In this document: piece by piece, positions 44,714 to 52,454 of the stretch
How positions within the stretch are numbered: position 1 is the first letter of the stretch
Layout: each line of letters starts with the position of its first letter
From: Thermoanaerobacterium thermosaccharolyticum DSM 571
Lineage (GTDB): Bacteria > Bacillota > Thermoanaerobacteria > Thermoanaerobacterales > Thermoanaerobacteraceae
NCBI RefSeq assembly: GCF_000145615.1
Contig: NC_014410.1
Location: forward strand, 540,001-604,000
Direction of reading: 5' to 3'
Length of the DNA: 64,000 nucleotides
Translations under genes and position numbers: made by a program
The notes under the pieces: model-generated
Seen by the model: the letters and a program-made list of their open reading frames with translations, nothing else
What the model was told of the DNA's origin: nothing
The model's database searches: none

Positions 44714-45982
44714 ATGATGGAACACGATATAGTAATAGTTGGTGCAGGGCCTGCAGGTCTTGGAGCAGCGGTTGAAGCGTATGAAAAAGGTGTAAAAGAC
44801 ATTTTGATAATTGAAAGAGATAGTCATCCAGGCGGCATCCTTCAACAGTGTATACACAATGGCTTCGGATTGATTGAATTCAAAGAAGAACTGTCAGGGC
44901 CAGAATATGCAGAAAGATTCATAGAAAAAGTCAAAAGATATGGGATCAAAATAATGCTTGATACAATGGTACTGGACATAACTAGTGATAAGATAGTTAA
45001 AGCAGTGAATCAGAAAAATGGTGTGATGGAGATTAAAGCTAAAGCAGTAATACTTGCCATGGGTTGCAGAGAAAGACCTAGAGGAGCAATCAGCATACCC
45101 GGTACAAGGCCTGCAGGAATATTTACAGCAGGAACAGCTCAAAGATATGTCAATATGGAAGGCTATATGCCAGGCAAAGAGATTGTAATCCTTGGATCTG
45201 GTGATATTGGGCTTATAATGGCTAGAAGATTCACGCTAGAAGGTGCTAAGGTAAAAGCGGTTGTTGAGCTTATGCCATATTCAAGCGGATTGACGAGGAA
45301 CATAGTTCAATGTCTAGAAGACTTTGGGATACCATTGCTTTTAAGCCACACTGTAATAGAAATACACGGTAAAGACCGCGTTGAGGGCGTAACGATAGCC
45401 CAAGTGGATGCGAATAGGAAGCCTATTTTAAAAACTGCTAAATATATAAGCTGCGATACTTTGATATTATCAGTAGGTCTAATTCCTGAAAATGAACTTT
45501 CTAAAAGTGCGGGTGTAGTGCTGGATCCCGTTACTGGAGGACCAATTGTAAATGAAAGCATGGAAACTAACATTCCAGGAATATTTGCCTGCGGCAACGT
45601 ATTGCAAGTTCACGATCTTGTCGATAATGTTACAAAGGAGTCCAGACTTGCTGCAGATTCAGCAGTAAAATATATTAAAGGATTGTTAAAGCAAGAAGGT
45701 AAATTTATAAATGCAAAAGCAGGTTCAGGAATTAGATATGTTGTACCACAAAAAGTAAATTATGAGAATATAGATGATAAAGTTAAGTTTCACATGAGAC
45801 CAACAGATGTATTCAAAAATGCTTATATAAATGTAAAATCAGGTGGCAGAGAGATAATGAGAAGAAAAATGCAGAGATTAACTCCAGGAGAGATGATTTT
45901 AATAGAGATTAAGAAGGATAAATTTTTAGATAATGACCTACATCCTGTAGACGATATAACATTTGAAGTAGAGGTGGTTTAA
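44714..45982 (+). CDS. FAD/NAD-linked oxidoreductase partner of the GlpA-like enzyme
   Basis: The 422-residue protein has an FAD-binding Rossmann motif (DIVIVGAGPAGLGAAVEAYE), GGILQQCIHNGFG near 36, a second dinucleotide motif (IVILGSGDIGLIMARRFTLE near 157) and IPGIFACGNVLQVHDLVDNV near 288. It belongs to the pyridine-nucleotide disulphide oxidoreductase class 2 fold but lacks a CxxC disulphide. In clostridia this trio (GlpA-like, this protein, DUF1667) occurs together; it presumably hands electrons from glycerol-3-phosphate oxidation to a carrier or NAD. It starts 3 bp after the preceding gene. Confidence 0.85.
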   Translation: MMEHDIVIVGAGPAGLGAAVEAYEKGVKDILIIERDSHPGGILQQCIHNGFGLIEFKEELSGPEYAERFIEKVKRYGIKIMLDTMVLDITSDKIVKAVNQKNGVMEIKAKAVILAMGCRERPRGAISIPGTRPAGIFTAGTAQRYVNMEGYMPGKEIVILGSGDIGLIMARRFTLEGAKVKAVVELMPYSSGLTRNIVQCLEDFGIPLLLSHTVIEIHGKDRVEGVTIAQVDANRKPILKTAKYISCDTLILSVGLIPENELSKSAGVVLDPVTGGPIVNESMETNIPGIFACGNVLQVHDLVDNVTKESRLAADSAVKYIKGLLKQEGKFINAKAGSGIRYVVPQKVNYENIDDKVKFHMRPTDVFKNAYINVKSGGREIMRRKMQRLTPGEMILIEIKKDKFLDNDLHPVDDITFEVEVV

Positions 45983-45983
45983 G

Positions 45984-46349
45984 ATGGAAAAGCGGGAATT
46001 AACATGTATTGTCTGCCCCAATGGATGTCATTTGGTTGTAGAGGTAGAGGGGAAAGAAATCGTCAATATCTCAGGATATGAATGTAAAAGAGGCTTAAAA
46101 TATGCAGAAGATGAAATAATCATGCCGAAAAGGACCCTTACCACGACAGTAAAAGCTGAAGGTGGGCATCTGCCAGTAGTATCTGTCAGGACGAAAGAAC
46201 CAATTCCTAAAGAACTTTTAAATAAAGCTGTTTATGAGTTGTCAAGAATTACAGTTAAGCCTCCAATCAATGTAGGAGATGTCATAGTGAAAAATATCTT
46301 AGATACCGGTGTTGATGTGATTGCTACAAGGTCTTTGTACGGCAAATAG
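45984..46349 (+). CDS. DUF1667 Fe-S protein of the glycerol-3-phosphate oxidation unit
   Basis: This 121-residue protein begins with a cysteine cluster (LTCIVCPNGCHLVVEVEG, then GYECKRGLKYAEDEI) that could hold an Fe-S centre like that at the start of molybdopterin oxidoreductases. The remainder, RTLTTTVKAEGGHLPVVSVR and onward, is the DUF1667 core. It starts one base after the upstream oxidoreductase stop, so the three proteins are probably made together and form a complex, replacing the GlpB and GlpC of enteric bacteria. That role is inferred from context. Confidence 0.85.
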   Translation: MEKRELTCIVCPNGCHLVVEVEGKEIVNISGYECKRGLKYAEDEIIMPKRTLTTTVKAEGGHLPVVSVRTKEPIPKELLNKAVYELSRITVKPPINVGDVIVKNILDTGVDVIATRSLYGK

Positions 46350-46452
46350 AAAGTGCAAATTACTAGATCTATAATTATGAAATTTGAATAACCAAGTATG
46401 TGCAAGTATACATGTTTGTTTGTCTATTATGTTAAAGGAAGGAATGCAAAAT

Positions 46453-46511
46453 ATGGAGAAAATTTGTAGAAAATAAAGTCTCCGATTAATATACATTCGC
46501 AAATATCAGCA
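46453..46511 (+). other. Out-of-frame N-terminal extension of the sigma-54 activator (HPr-like domain start)
   Basis: The frame of the next gene remains open back to 46470 and reads KIKSPINIHSQISA directly before its first ATG, which continues an HPr-like domain (active-site histidine position retained). There is no ATG, GTG or TTG in that frame. In the overlapping frame, ATG at 46453 has AAAGGAAGG 10 nt upstream and reads MEKICRK then TAA. A -1 shift on A-AAA before TAA, or one missing A in the run, would join the two into a complete HPr-like N-terminus. Confidence 0.65.
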
Positions 46512-48083
46512 ATGATAGTCAGAAAAGTAAATGATGTTTGCAGGAAAGACAATGTAAAGGTGATGCTTAGGAAGTCAGGAAGCGTAAGGCTTGTACCTGC
46601 AAACAGCATGCTTTCCATGATAACATTTTTTGCATCGGAAGGCGATGAAATTGAGATAATTGTTGAAGGAGATAGCTGCATTTCTTCGATGGAAGAGATT
46701 AAAAAAATATTTTTAGAGGATTTAAAGCAGATAAATGATGAAAGCGGCACGTATGAGCTTTTAAAAAATACATCTATTGCATACGAAGAGATATTTAATT
46801 CCATTGCGGTTGGGATTATTGCAACAGATGAAAACGGAATTATCACTATATTTAATAAAGCTTCAGAGAGAATTACAGGTTTTAGTCTTGATAAGGCAAT
46901 CGGGAAAAATATAAATGAAGTTATGACAGATATAGATGTAAGTCAAGTCTTAAGATTTGGCAGCGAATTTTTAAACAAGAAATATGTTATAGGTGAAAAA
47001 ACTCTGTTTATTAATATTACTCCAATCTATGCTGGTGGCAGGATAACGGGATCTTTGGTGGTCTTTCAGGACTTTCCACAGATTGAGTACCTAGAAGGTG
47101 AACTTAAAAGAAGCAGAAAGCTTGATAAAGCTTTTGACATCATCGTTGGCAACAGTGGTAAATTGAAGGATGCCTTGACGGTTGCATCAAAAGCTGCTGA
47201 GACAGATTCAACTGTCATAATAAGAGGGGAAAGCGGTACAGGTAAGGAATTAGTTGCAAATGCGATACATTATTCAAGCAAAAGGCGTGACAAACCTTTC
47301 ATAAGAGTAAATTGTGCCGCTATTCCAAGCGCATTGCTGGAAAGTGAATTGTTTGGACATGAAAAAGGAGCATTTACAGGTGCCATAACGCAAAAAATAG
47401 GCAAGTTTGAGTTGGCTGATGGAGGAAGTATCTTTTTAGATGAAATAGGAGATATTCCAATCGAAATTCAGGTTAAGCTTTTAAGGGTTTTGCAGGATAA
47501 GGAGTTTGAAAGAGTTGGAGGAATTAGGACTATAAAAGTAGATGTCAGAATAATAGCGGCAACTAATAAGAATTTGGAAGAGGCCATGAAAAATGGAACT
47601 TTTAGAGAAGATCTTTATTACAGGTTAAATGTGATTCCTATATTTTTGCCATCACTAAGGGATAGAAAAGAGGATATTCCAGTTTTGGTGGAGCATTTTA
47701 TTAAGAAGTTGAACAAGAAACTTGGGAAAAATGTCCAGTTTGTTACTAATAAAGCGATAAAAGCCTTGATAAAATATGATTGGCCGGGAAATATAAGGGA
47801 ACTTGAAAATTTGATTGAGAGATGCATCACATTAAGCGATAAAGAGTATATTGATTTTGACGATTTGCCGTCATATATTAAGAATGTTAAAGACAGCAAA
47901 GATGATGAAGTTATATATTTGGGAGATAATTATGACATTGAAAAGATGGAAAATTATGAGTATAAGATAATTAAAGCGGCATTGTCCAGATACAAAAGCT
48001 TTAATAAAGCTGGAAAAGCTCTGGGGTTGACGCATAAAACCGTTGCAGCAAAAGCAAGGAAATTTCACCTTGTTGAAAATTAG
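46512..48083 (+). CDS. Sigma-54-dependent activator with HPr-like, PAS, AAA+ and Fis domains
   Basis: The N-terminal 65 residues are the rest of an HPr-like domain (VPANSMLSMITFFASEGDEI). A PAS domain spans about 90-200 (SIAVGIIATDENGIITIFNK). The AAA+ domain carries Walker A GESGTGKE near 240, the sigma-54 contact loop GAFTGAI near 293 and the Walker B region GGSIFLDEIGDIP near 308. A Fis-type helix-turn-helix ends the protein (SFNKAGKALGLTHKTVAAKA). It lies between the glycerol-3-phosphate oxidation genes and dhaKLM. Sigma-54 promoters with a shared upstream motif precede both glpP and dhaK, so these are its likely targets. The HPr-like domain hints at input from PTS phosphoryl transfer. 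As translated from 46512 the protein lacks the first part of that domain. Confidence 0.9.
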   Translation: MIVRKVNDVCRKDNVKVMLRKSGSVRLVPANSMLSMITFFASEGDEIEIIVEGDSCISSMEEIKKIFLEDLKQINDESGTYELLKNTSIAYEEIFNSIAVGIIATDENGIITIFNKASERITGFSLDKAIGKNINEVMTDIDVSQVLRFGSEFLNKKYVIGEKTLFINITPIYAGGRITGSLVVFQDFPQIEYLEGELKRSRKLDKAFDIIVGNSGKLKDALTVASKAAETDSTVIIRGESGTGKELVANAIHYSSKRRDKPFIRVNCAAIPSALLESELFGHEKGAFTGAITQKIGKFELADGGSIFLDEIGDIPIEIQVKLLRVLQDKEFERVGGIRTIKVDVRIIAATNKNLEEAMKNGTFREDLYYRLNVIPIFLPSLRDRKEDIPVLVEHFIKKLNKKLGKNVQFVTNKAIKALIKYDWPGNIRELENLIERCITLSDKEYIDFDDLPSYIKNVKDSKDDEVIYLGDNYDIEKMENYEYKIIKAALSRYKSFNKAGKALGLTHKTVAAKARKFHLVEN

Positions 48084-48097
48084 TACCACAAATTATA

Positions 48098-48128
48098 TTC
48101 AAGCTTGATAATTATTACCAAGCTTGAA
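48098..48128 (+). promoter_or_regulatory. Putative enhancer (UAS) of dhaKLM
   Basis: TTCAAGCTTG (48098-48107) and CAAGCTTGAA (48119-48128) are perfect 10-bp inverted repeats, 19 bp centre to centre. The stretch GCTTGATAATTATTACCA (48103-48120) recurs before glpP with 16 of 18 matches. It lies 86 bp upstream of the -24 GG, as expected for a sigma-54 activator site. Confidence 0.75.
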
Positions 48129-48164
48129 ATATATTATTTCTCATCTGAGATACAATAAAGTGAC

Positions 48165-48201
48165 GGTATGCGAATATTTACTTCTGCATACCCTATTTTT
48201 T
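48165..48201 (+). terminator. Terminator of the sigma-54 activator gene
   Basis: GGTATGC (48165-48171) pairs with GCATACC (48186-48192) around a 14-nt loop and is followed by CTATTTTTT. It sits between the enhancer and the dhaK promoter and insulates dhaKLM from upstream transcription. Confidence 0.75.
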
Positions 48202-48204
48202 GCG

Positions 48205-48221
48205 TTGGCACAAAATTTGCA
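48205..48221 (+). promoter_or_regulatory. Sigma-54 (-24/-12) promoter of dhaKLM
   Basis: TTGGCACAAAATTTGCA matches the sigma-54 consensus almost fully, with GG and GC separated by 10 bp. Transcription would begin about 12 bp downstream, near 48233. Confidence 0.88.
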
Positions 48222-48260
48222 TTAAATATTATAGAAATTTAAAATATGGGGGTTAATATT

Positions 48261-49262
48261 ATGAAAAAGCTTATCAATAATCCTGACGAAGTCGTAAAGG
48301 AAATGATATCTGGTCTTCTTTACGCATATCCATCTTACTTGAGAAAGCTTGATAATGTGGACGTTGTGGTAAGAAAAGCATCTCCTATCGAGGGGAAAGT
48401 TGGACTTGTAAGTGGAGGAGGTAGCGGTCATGAGCCTGCACATGCAGGATATGTAGGGACAGGTATGCTTGATGCTGCATGCTGTGGTGCGATATTTACG
48501 TCTCCTACTCCAGATCAAGTTTATGAAGCTATAAAGGCCGTAGATGGTGGTAAAGGCGTTTTATTGATCATTAAGAATTATACAGGAGATGTCATGAATT
48601 TTGAGATGGCTAAAGAAATGGCCGAAATGGATGGCATTAAGGTTTCAGAAGTAATTGTAAATGATGATGTTGCAGTTGAAAACAGCACTTATACGCAAGG
48701 AAGAAGAGGGATTGCCGGTACGATTTTTGTTCATAAGATAGCTGGTGCAAAAGCTGAGGAAGGAGCAGAGCTTGAAGAAGTAAAAGAAGTTGCAGAAAGG
48801 GTGATAAACAACCTTCGATCGATGGGTATGGCTTTTACACCATGTACAGTGCCTGCAGCCGGGAAGCCGAGCTTTACACTTGAAGAAAATGAAATCGAAA
48901 TAGGAATTGGAATACATGGCGAGCCCGGAACACATAGAGAGAAAATAAAAGGTGCTAAGGAAATTGTTGCGGAGTTGATGGATAGGATTGTAAGCGATTT
49001 GCCGTATGAAAAAGACGATGAAGTTGCATTGATGATTAATGGACTGGGTTCAACACCGCTTTCTGAGCTGTTTATAGCCAATAAAGAAGCAAATGAATAC
49101 CTTATGGGAAAAAATATCAATGTCTATAAAACTTATGTTGGAGAATACATGACATCTTTGGAAATGAGTGGATTCTCGATATCGCTTTTAAAACTTGATG
49201 ATGAGCTTAAATCATTGCTGGATGCTTCAGCAGATACACCAGCATTTAGACAATTCAAATAG
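48261..49262 (+). CDS. dhaK: Dihydroxyacetone kinase subunit DhaK
   Basis: DhaK binds dihydroxyacetone covalently through a histidine and receives a phosphoryl group from DhaL. It shows KKLINNPDEVVKEMISGL at the start, VSGGGSGHEPAHAGYVGTGM near 52, and GIGIHGEPGTHREKI near 216 with the substrate-binding histidine. ATG at 48261 is 8 nt behind the GGGGG at 48248; the upstream ATG at 48246 has no site. Length is 334 residues. It is the first gene after the sigma-54 promoter. Confidence 0.96.
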   Translation: MKKLINNPDEVVKEMISGLLYAYPSYLRKLDNVDVVVRKASPIEGKVGLVSGGGSGHEPAHAGYVGTGMLDAACCGAIFTSPTPDQVYEAIKAVDGGKGVLLIIKNYTGDVMNFEMAKEMAEMDGIKVSEVIVNDDVAVENSTYTQGRRGIAGTIFVHKIAGAKAEEGAELEEVKEVAERVINNLRSMGMAFTPCTVPAAGKPSFTLEENEIEIGIGIHGEPGTHREKIKGAKEIVAELMDRIVSDLPYEKDDEVALMINGLGSTPLSELFIANKEANEYLMGKNINVYKTYVGEYMTSLEMSGFSISLLKLDDELKSLLDASADTPAFRQFK

Positions 49263-49281
49263 ATTTTATTGGTGGGAAAGG

Positions 49282-49932
49282 ATGATAAAGTTGATACTTA
49301 CAATAAACGACGTAGCAAAGATAATAAGCAATATAGCAGAAGTCATCGAAGAGAATAAGCAGTATCTTACAGATCTCGATGCTGCAATTGGCGATGCTGA
49401 CCATGGAATCAACCTTGACAGAGGGTTTAAAGCTGTTAAAGAGAAGATACCTCAATTTTTAGATAAGGATATAGGTGCTATACTTAAAAACGTTGGAATG
49501 GTGCTGGTTTCTACTGTAGGTGGAGCTTCTGGTCCACTCTATGGCACATTTTTTATGAGAATGGGTAGCATTGCATTAGGGAAAAAGGCGATAGGTGATA
49601 ATGACATAGTTGCAATGTTTGAAGCTGGTCTTTCAGGAATAAAAGAAAGAGGAAAAGCGCAAGCTGGGGACAAAACTATGATTGATGCAATTGAGCCTGC
49701 ATTAAATGAATTAAAAAAGTCTCTGGAAGATGGACTTAAATTTAATGAAGCTTTAAGTATAGCGGTAAATGCGTCATACAGTGGTGTTGAGATGACTAAA
49801 AAGATTGCAGCCCGTAGAGGAAGAGCCAGCTACCTTGGCGATAGAAGCATAGGACATCAGGATCCAGGTGCCACATCAGCGTATTTGATGATAAAAACTG
49901 TTGCTAATTATGTAGATAAGTTGCAACAATGA
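49282..49932 (+). CDS. dhaL: Dihydroxyacetone kinase ADP-binding subunit DhaL
   Basis: DhaL holds ADP permanently and passes the phosphoryl group from DhaM to dihydroxyacetone on DhaK. The magnesium-binding loop LTDLDAAIGDADHGINLDRG near 35 and VGGASGPLYGTFFMRMG near 78 are present, with DKTMIDAIEPA near 131 and GRASYLGDRSIGHQDPGATS near 185. AAAGG lies directly in front of this ATG; TTG at 49291 is in frame and better spaced, so the true start may be there. The frame extends upstream into dhaK without homology. Confidence 0.95.
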   Translation: MIKLILTINDVAKIISNIAEVIEENKQYLTDLDAAIGDADHGINLDRGFKAVKEKIPQFLDKDIGAILKNVGMVLVSTVGGASGPLYGTFFMRMGSIALGKKAIGDNDIVAMFEAGLSGIKERGKAQAGDKTMIDAIEPALNELKKSLEDGLKFNEALSIAVNASYSGVEMTKKIAARRGRASYLGDRSIGHQDPGATSAYLMIKTVANYVDKLQQ

Positions 49933-49944
49933 AGAAAGGATTGG

Positions 49945-50343
49945 ATGGCTTTGGTAGGCATAGTTATTGTCTCGCATTCAAAAAAGGTAGCAGACGGGTT
50001 ATACGAATTAATTGACCAGATGACTGGAGGAAAAATTAATATAGGAAAATCGGGTGGTACTAAAGATGGACGGTTAGGTACTAATATAGATGAGATAATC
50101 GAAGAAATAAAAAGATGCGAAAGCGGAGATGGCGTTTTAGTTTTAGTTGATTTAGGAAGTTCTGTTATGAGTGCTCAAATGGCTTTAGAATTTCTTGGAG
50201 AAGATTATGAGAATAAAGTAAAAATTGCAGATGCGCCACTTGTTGAAGGAGCTATTGCTGCCAGTGTTGAAGCTTCAATAGGTAGCGATATATTAAAAGT
50301 TAAGGCGGTGGCAGAAGCTGCTAAAAACCTTTTAAAGATTTAA
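49945..50343 (+). CDS. dhaM: PTS-dependent dihydroxyacetone kinase phosphotransferase subunit DhaM
   Basis: This 132-residue protein is an EIIA-mannose-like domain: GIVIVSHSKKVADGLYELI at the start carries the phosphorylated His near 10, and LVLVDLGSSVMSAQMALEFL near 66 is typical of DhaM. It contains only this domain, without the HPr and EI domains of E. coli DhaM, so it must receive phosphate from general PTS proteins. GAAAGGA precedes the ATG, and it begins 12 bp after dhaL. Confidence 0.95.
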   Translation: MALVGIVIVSHSKKVADGLYELIDQMTGGKINIGKSGGTKDGRLGTNIDEIIEEIKRCESGDGVLVLVDLGSSVMSAQMALEFLGEDYENKVKIADAPLVEGAIAASVEASIGSDILKVKAVAEAAKNLLKI

Positions 50344-50344
50344 T

Positions 50345-50373
50345 GGCCTGGACAAAAACCAGGCTTATTTTTT
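50345..50373 (+). terminator. dhaKLM terminator
   Basis: GCCTGG (50346-50351) and CCAGGC (50359-50364) form a 6-bp GC-rich stem with a 7-nt loop, followed by TTATTTTTT. It separates dhaKLM from the following gene cluster. Confidence 0.88.
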
Positions 50374-50423
50374 GTGTAGAAATTTTTATAAAAAAATATT
50401 AAAATATAATATATATAGAGGGG

Positions 50424-52367
50424 GTGAGACCAATTTATGATGATATAATTTTTGAATATGATAACAAATTTAAAAAGTATTTTGAAGAAGGGAGGTACAT
50501 GGATGCGTATAAATATATTTTTAAACAGAAAAATCTTGTAAGTGACCTTGATAGAGATATTTATTCATATCTTATATTGTGGCAGATAAAAGTTGAAATA
50601 TATTTGGATATTATTGATGATGCGAAAGAGCATTTTTTAAATATATTTGATAATATAACTTTATCTTACAATAATATAATTTTATTTATTGAATGTGTGA
50701 TTTTACTAGATGAGTTTGAAATGTCGTTAAAAAAAGAAGGAATTTACAACCAATTGATGAATTATGATGGAGAAAACATCTGGATAAATTTATATATTTT
50801 TATGTTAAGTTTGAAAAATAAAAGAAGGAATTATTCAATTAAGGACGAACTACTATATATGATAGAAAAAAATACTGATAGATACTTTCTGTCATTGCTA
50901 CATACCATATTGGCAGAGATATACAAAGATGAAGGAGACGAAAGATGGAAAAGTGAATTGAAGAAAGCAAAAGAGTTGAATCATCACAATTTAAGAATGA
51001 CTAGACTGGAGATACAGTGGGGTATTAAAAATGATGATGATTTAAAGAAAGGTAAGTACTACAGATTCTATCCAGACAATAAAGATATTTTAAAGAAGTA
51101 CTATGAAATATATAAAAATGAAATCCAGCAAAATAATGATTTTAAGTTGTTTAAATTTAATTTATTGGAAGGAGGAAGTACAGGTGGTAGCAGTTACTTA
51201 ATAACGTACGATGACGTTAACATATTATTAGATTGTGGTATTAATCTTAAAGATGGTAGATTGTATTACAATGACTTTAAAAAACTCGGTTTGGACATCA
51301 AAGATATTGACTTGCTGGTTGTTACTCATTGCCATTTAGATCACTGTGGAGGCATTGTAAACCTTATAAAAAATGGATTAAATTGCCCTATAATCATGTC
51401 GTATGAGACGAAGTATATATTAAATGGCTTTTTTTCAAAGAACAGCAATATGCAGGACTTAAATATAAATGTAGAGGATTATAAGTTATTAAATATAATC
51501 AATGATAAGACTTTAACTGATTATTGCTACGATGCTGTAATAAAAGATAAAAAAGTTTCTTTGAACCTTATTCCATCTGGTCATATTTTGGGAGCTTGTG
51601 GAGTGTATATCGACATAGATGGATTTTCTGTATTCTATACAGGCGATTTTACAGTAAAAGATGTGGAAACAAATGTTGGGCTTTGTATTCCTGATGGCAT
51701 GAATGCAGATGTATTAATAACAGAAGCCACTTTTGGATATACATCTAGTTTCAGTGTATACGATAAAAAAATTCAAGATCAATTGATTTTAGAAATGTTG
51801 TCGGATTTGACTGATCATGGCGTGGCATTTGTACCTGCGTTTGCTGTAGGAAAAGCTCAAGATTTATTGTTGCTTTTAAGAAGGACTTTTAATTATACGC
51901 CATATAATGTCTATGTTGATGGAGCATTGTCATATATAACGATGCTGTATGAAAAAGTGAAAGGAGCTATTTACGGCAATGGCATCTTAAATGCAAATGA
52001 CATAAAATTGTATGACAGCAAAAGGGAATTTATAAAAAAAGAGATAGCGCTGGGAAATTGTTTGGTAATGACTAGTTCGGATAATCTTACAGAAGGCAGT
52101 ACTTCCTTTATCTACGGCAGAGAATTGATGTCTTTAGACAATGCGATTTTATTAAATATAAGCAACAATATAAAAAAACCGATATCCATGATACAGGAGA
52201 ATATCCCAATTATTAATCATGGGATAATACAAGACATTATTGAAGTATTTTTGAAACTTGCACCAAAAAAAGTTTACATCGTTCACAGAGGTGCTAAATC
52301 AAATAAATCATTTAACATAGAAGAGGTATTGAGTTGGTTTGAAGGTGTAGATGTGGCGGCGCCGTAG
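50424..52367 (+). CDS. Beta-CASP-type MBL-fold hydrolase with an unknown helical N-terminal domain
   Basis: Residues from about 245 form a metallo-beta-lactamase fold with beta-CASP insert. The dinuclear-metal motif HCHLDHCG begins at 302, SGHILGACG near 386, YTGDFT near 405, then TEATFGYT near 433, VPAFAVGKAQDLL near 470 and a C-terminal VHRG near 620. These fit CPSF/Ysh1-like RNA (or DNA) nucleases. Residues 1-240 are helical, charged and TPR-like in feel, matching no family I recognise. The GTG start lies directly behind AGAGGGG, too close; ATG at 50499 after GGGAGG is an alternative. First gene of an uncharacterised five-gene cluster with Hsp70 and HEAT proteins. Confidence 0.82.
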   Translation: MRPIYDDIIFEYDNKFKKYFEEGRYMDAYKYIFKQKNLVSDLDRDIYSYLILWQIKVEIYLDIIDDAKEHFLNIFDNITLSYNNIILFIECVILLDEFEMSLKKEGIYNQLMNYDGENIWINLYIFMLSLKNKRRNYSIKDELLYMIEKNTDRYFLSLLHTILAEIYKDEGDERWKSELKKAKELNHHNLRMTRLEIQWGIKNDDDLKKGKYYRFYPDNKDILKKYYEIYKNEIQQNNDFKLFKFNLLEGGSTGGSSYLITYDDVNILLDCGINLKDGRLYYNDFKKLGLDIKDIDLLVVTHCHLDHCGGIVNLIKNGLNCPIIMSYETKYILNGFFSKNSNMQDLNINVEDYKLLNIINDKTLTDYCYDAVIKDKKVSLNLIPSGHILGACGVYIDIDGFSVFYTGDFTVKDVETNVGLCIPDGMNADVLITEATFGYTSSFSVYDKKIQDQLILEMLSDLTDHGVAFVPAFAVGKAQDLLLLLRRTFNYTPYNVYVDGALSYITMLYEKVKGAIYGNGILNANDIKLYDSKREFIKKEIALGNCLVMTSSDNLTEGSTSFIYGRELMSLDNAILLNISNNIKKPISMIQENIPIINHGIIQDIIEVFLKLAPKKVYIVHRGAKSNKSFNIEEVLSWFEGVDVAAP

Positions 52368-52454
52368 GTATTATTTTTCATGCTAATTATTGTTTTTTGT
52401 CTGTTTATAGCTTAGAAATTTGATTTTATTCTGTCAGGGAGTTAGGGAGGAAAA

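Noticed and set aside
46384-46412. Sigma-A promoter TTGAAT-N17-TATACA for the sigma-54 activator
   Set aside because: Both boxes match only four of six positions in very AT-rich DNA; not strong enough to list.
50374-50423. Promoter of the beta-CASP/Hsp70 cluster
   Set aside because: A TATAAT occurs near 50405 but no convincing -35 can be paired with it in this AT-rich gap.
52368-52454. Separate promoter in front of the Hsp70-like gene
   Set aside because: The 87-bp gap shows no well-spaced boxes and no terminator, so read-through from the upstream gene is the simpler assumption.
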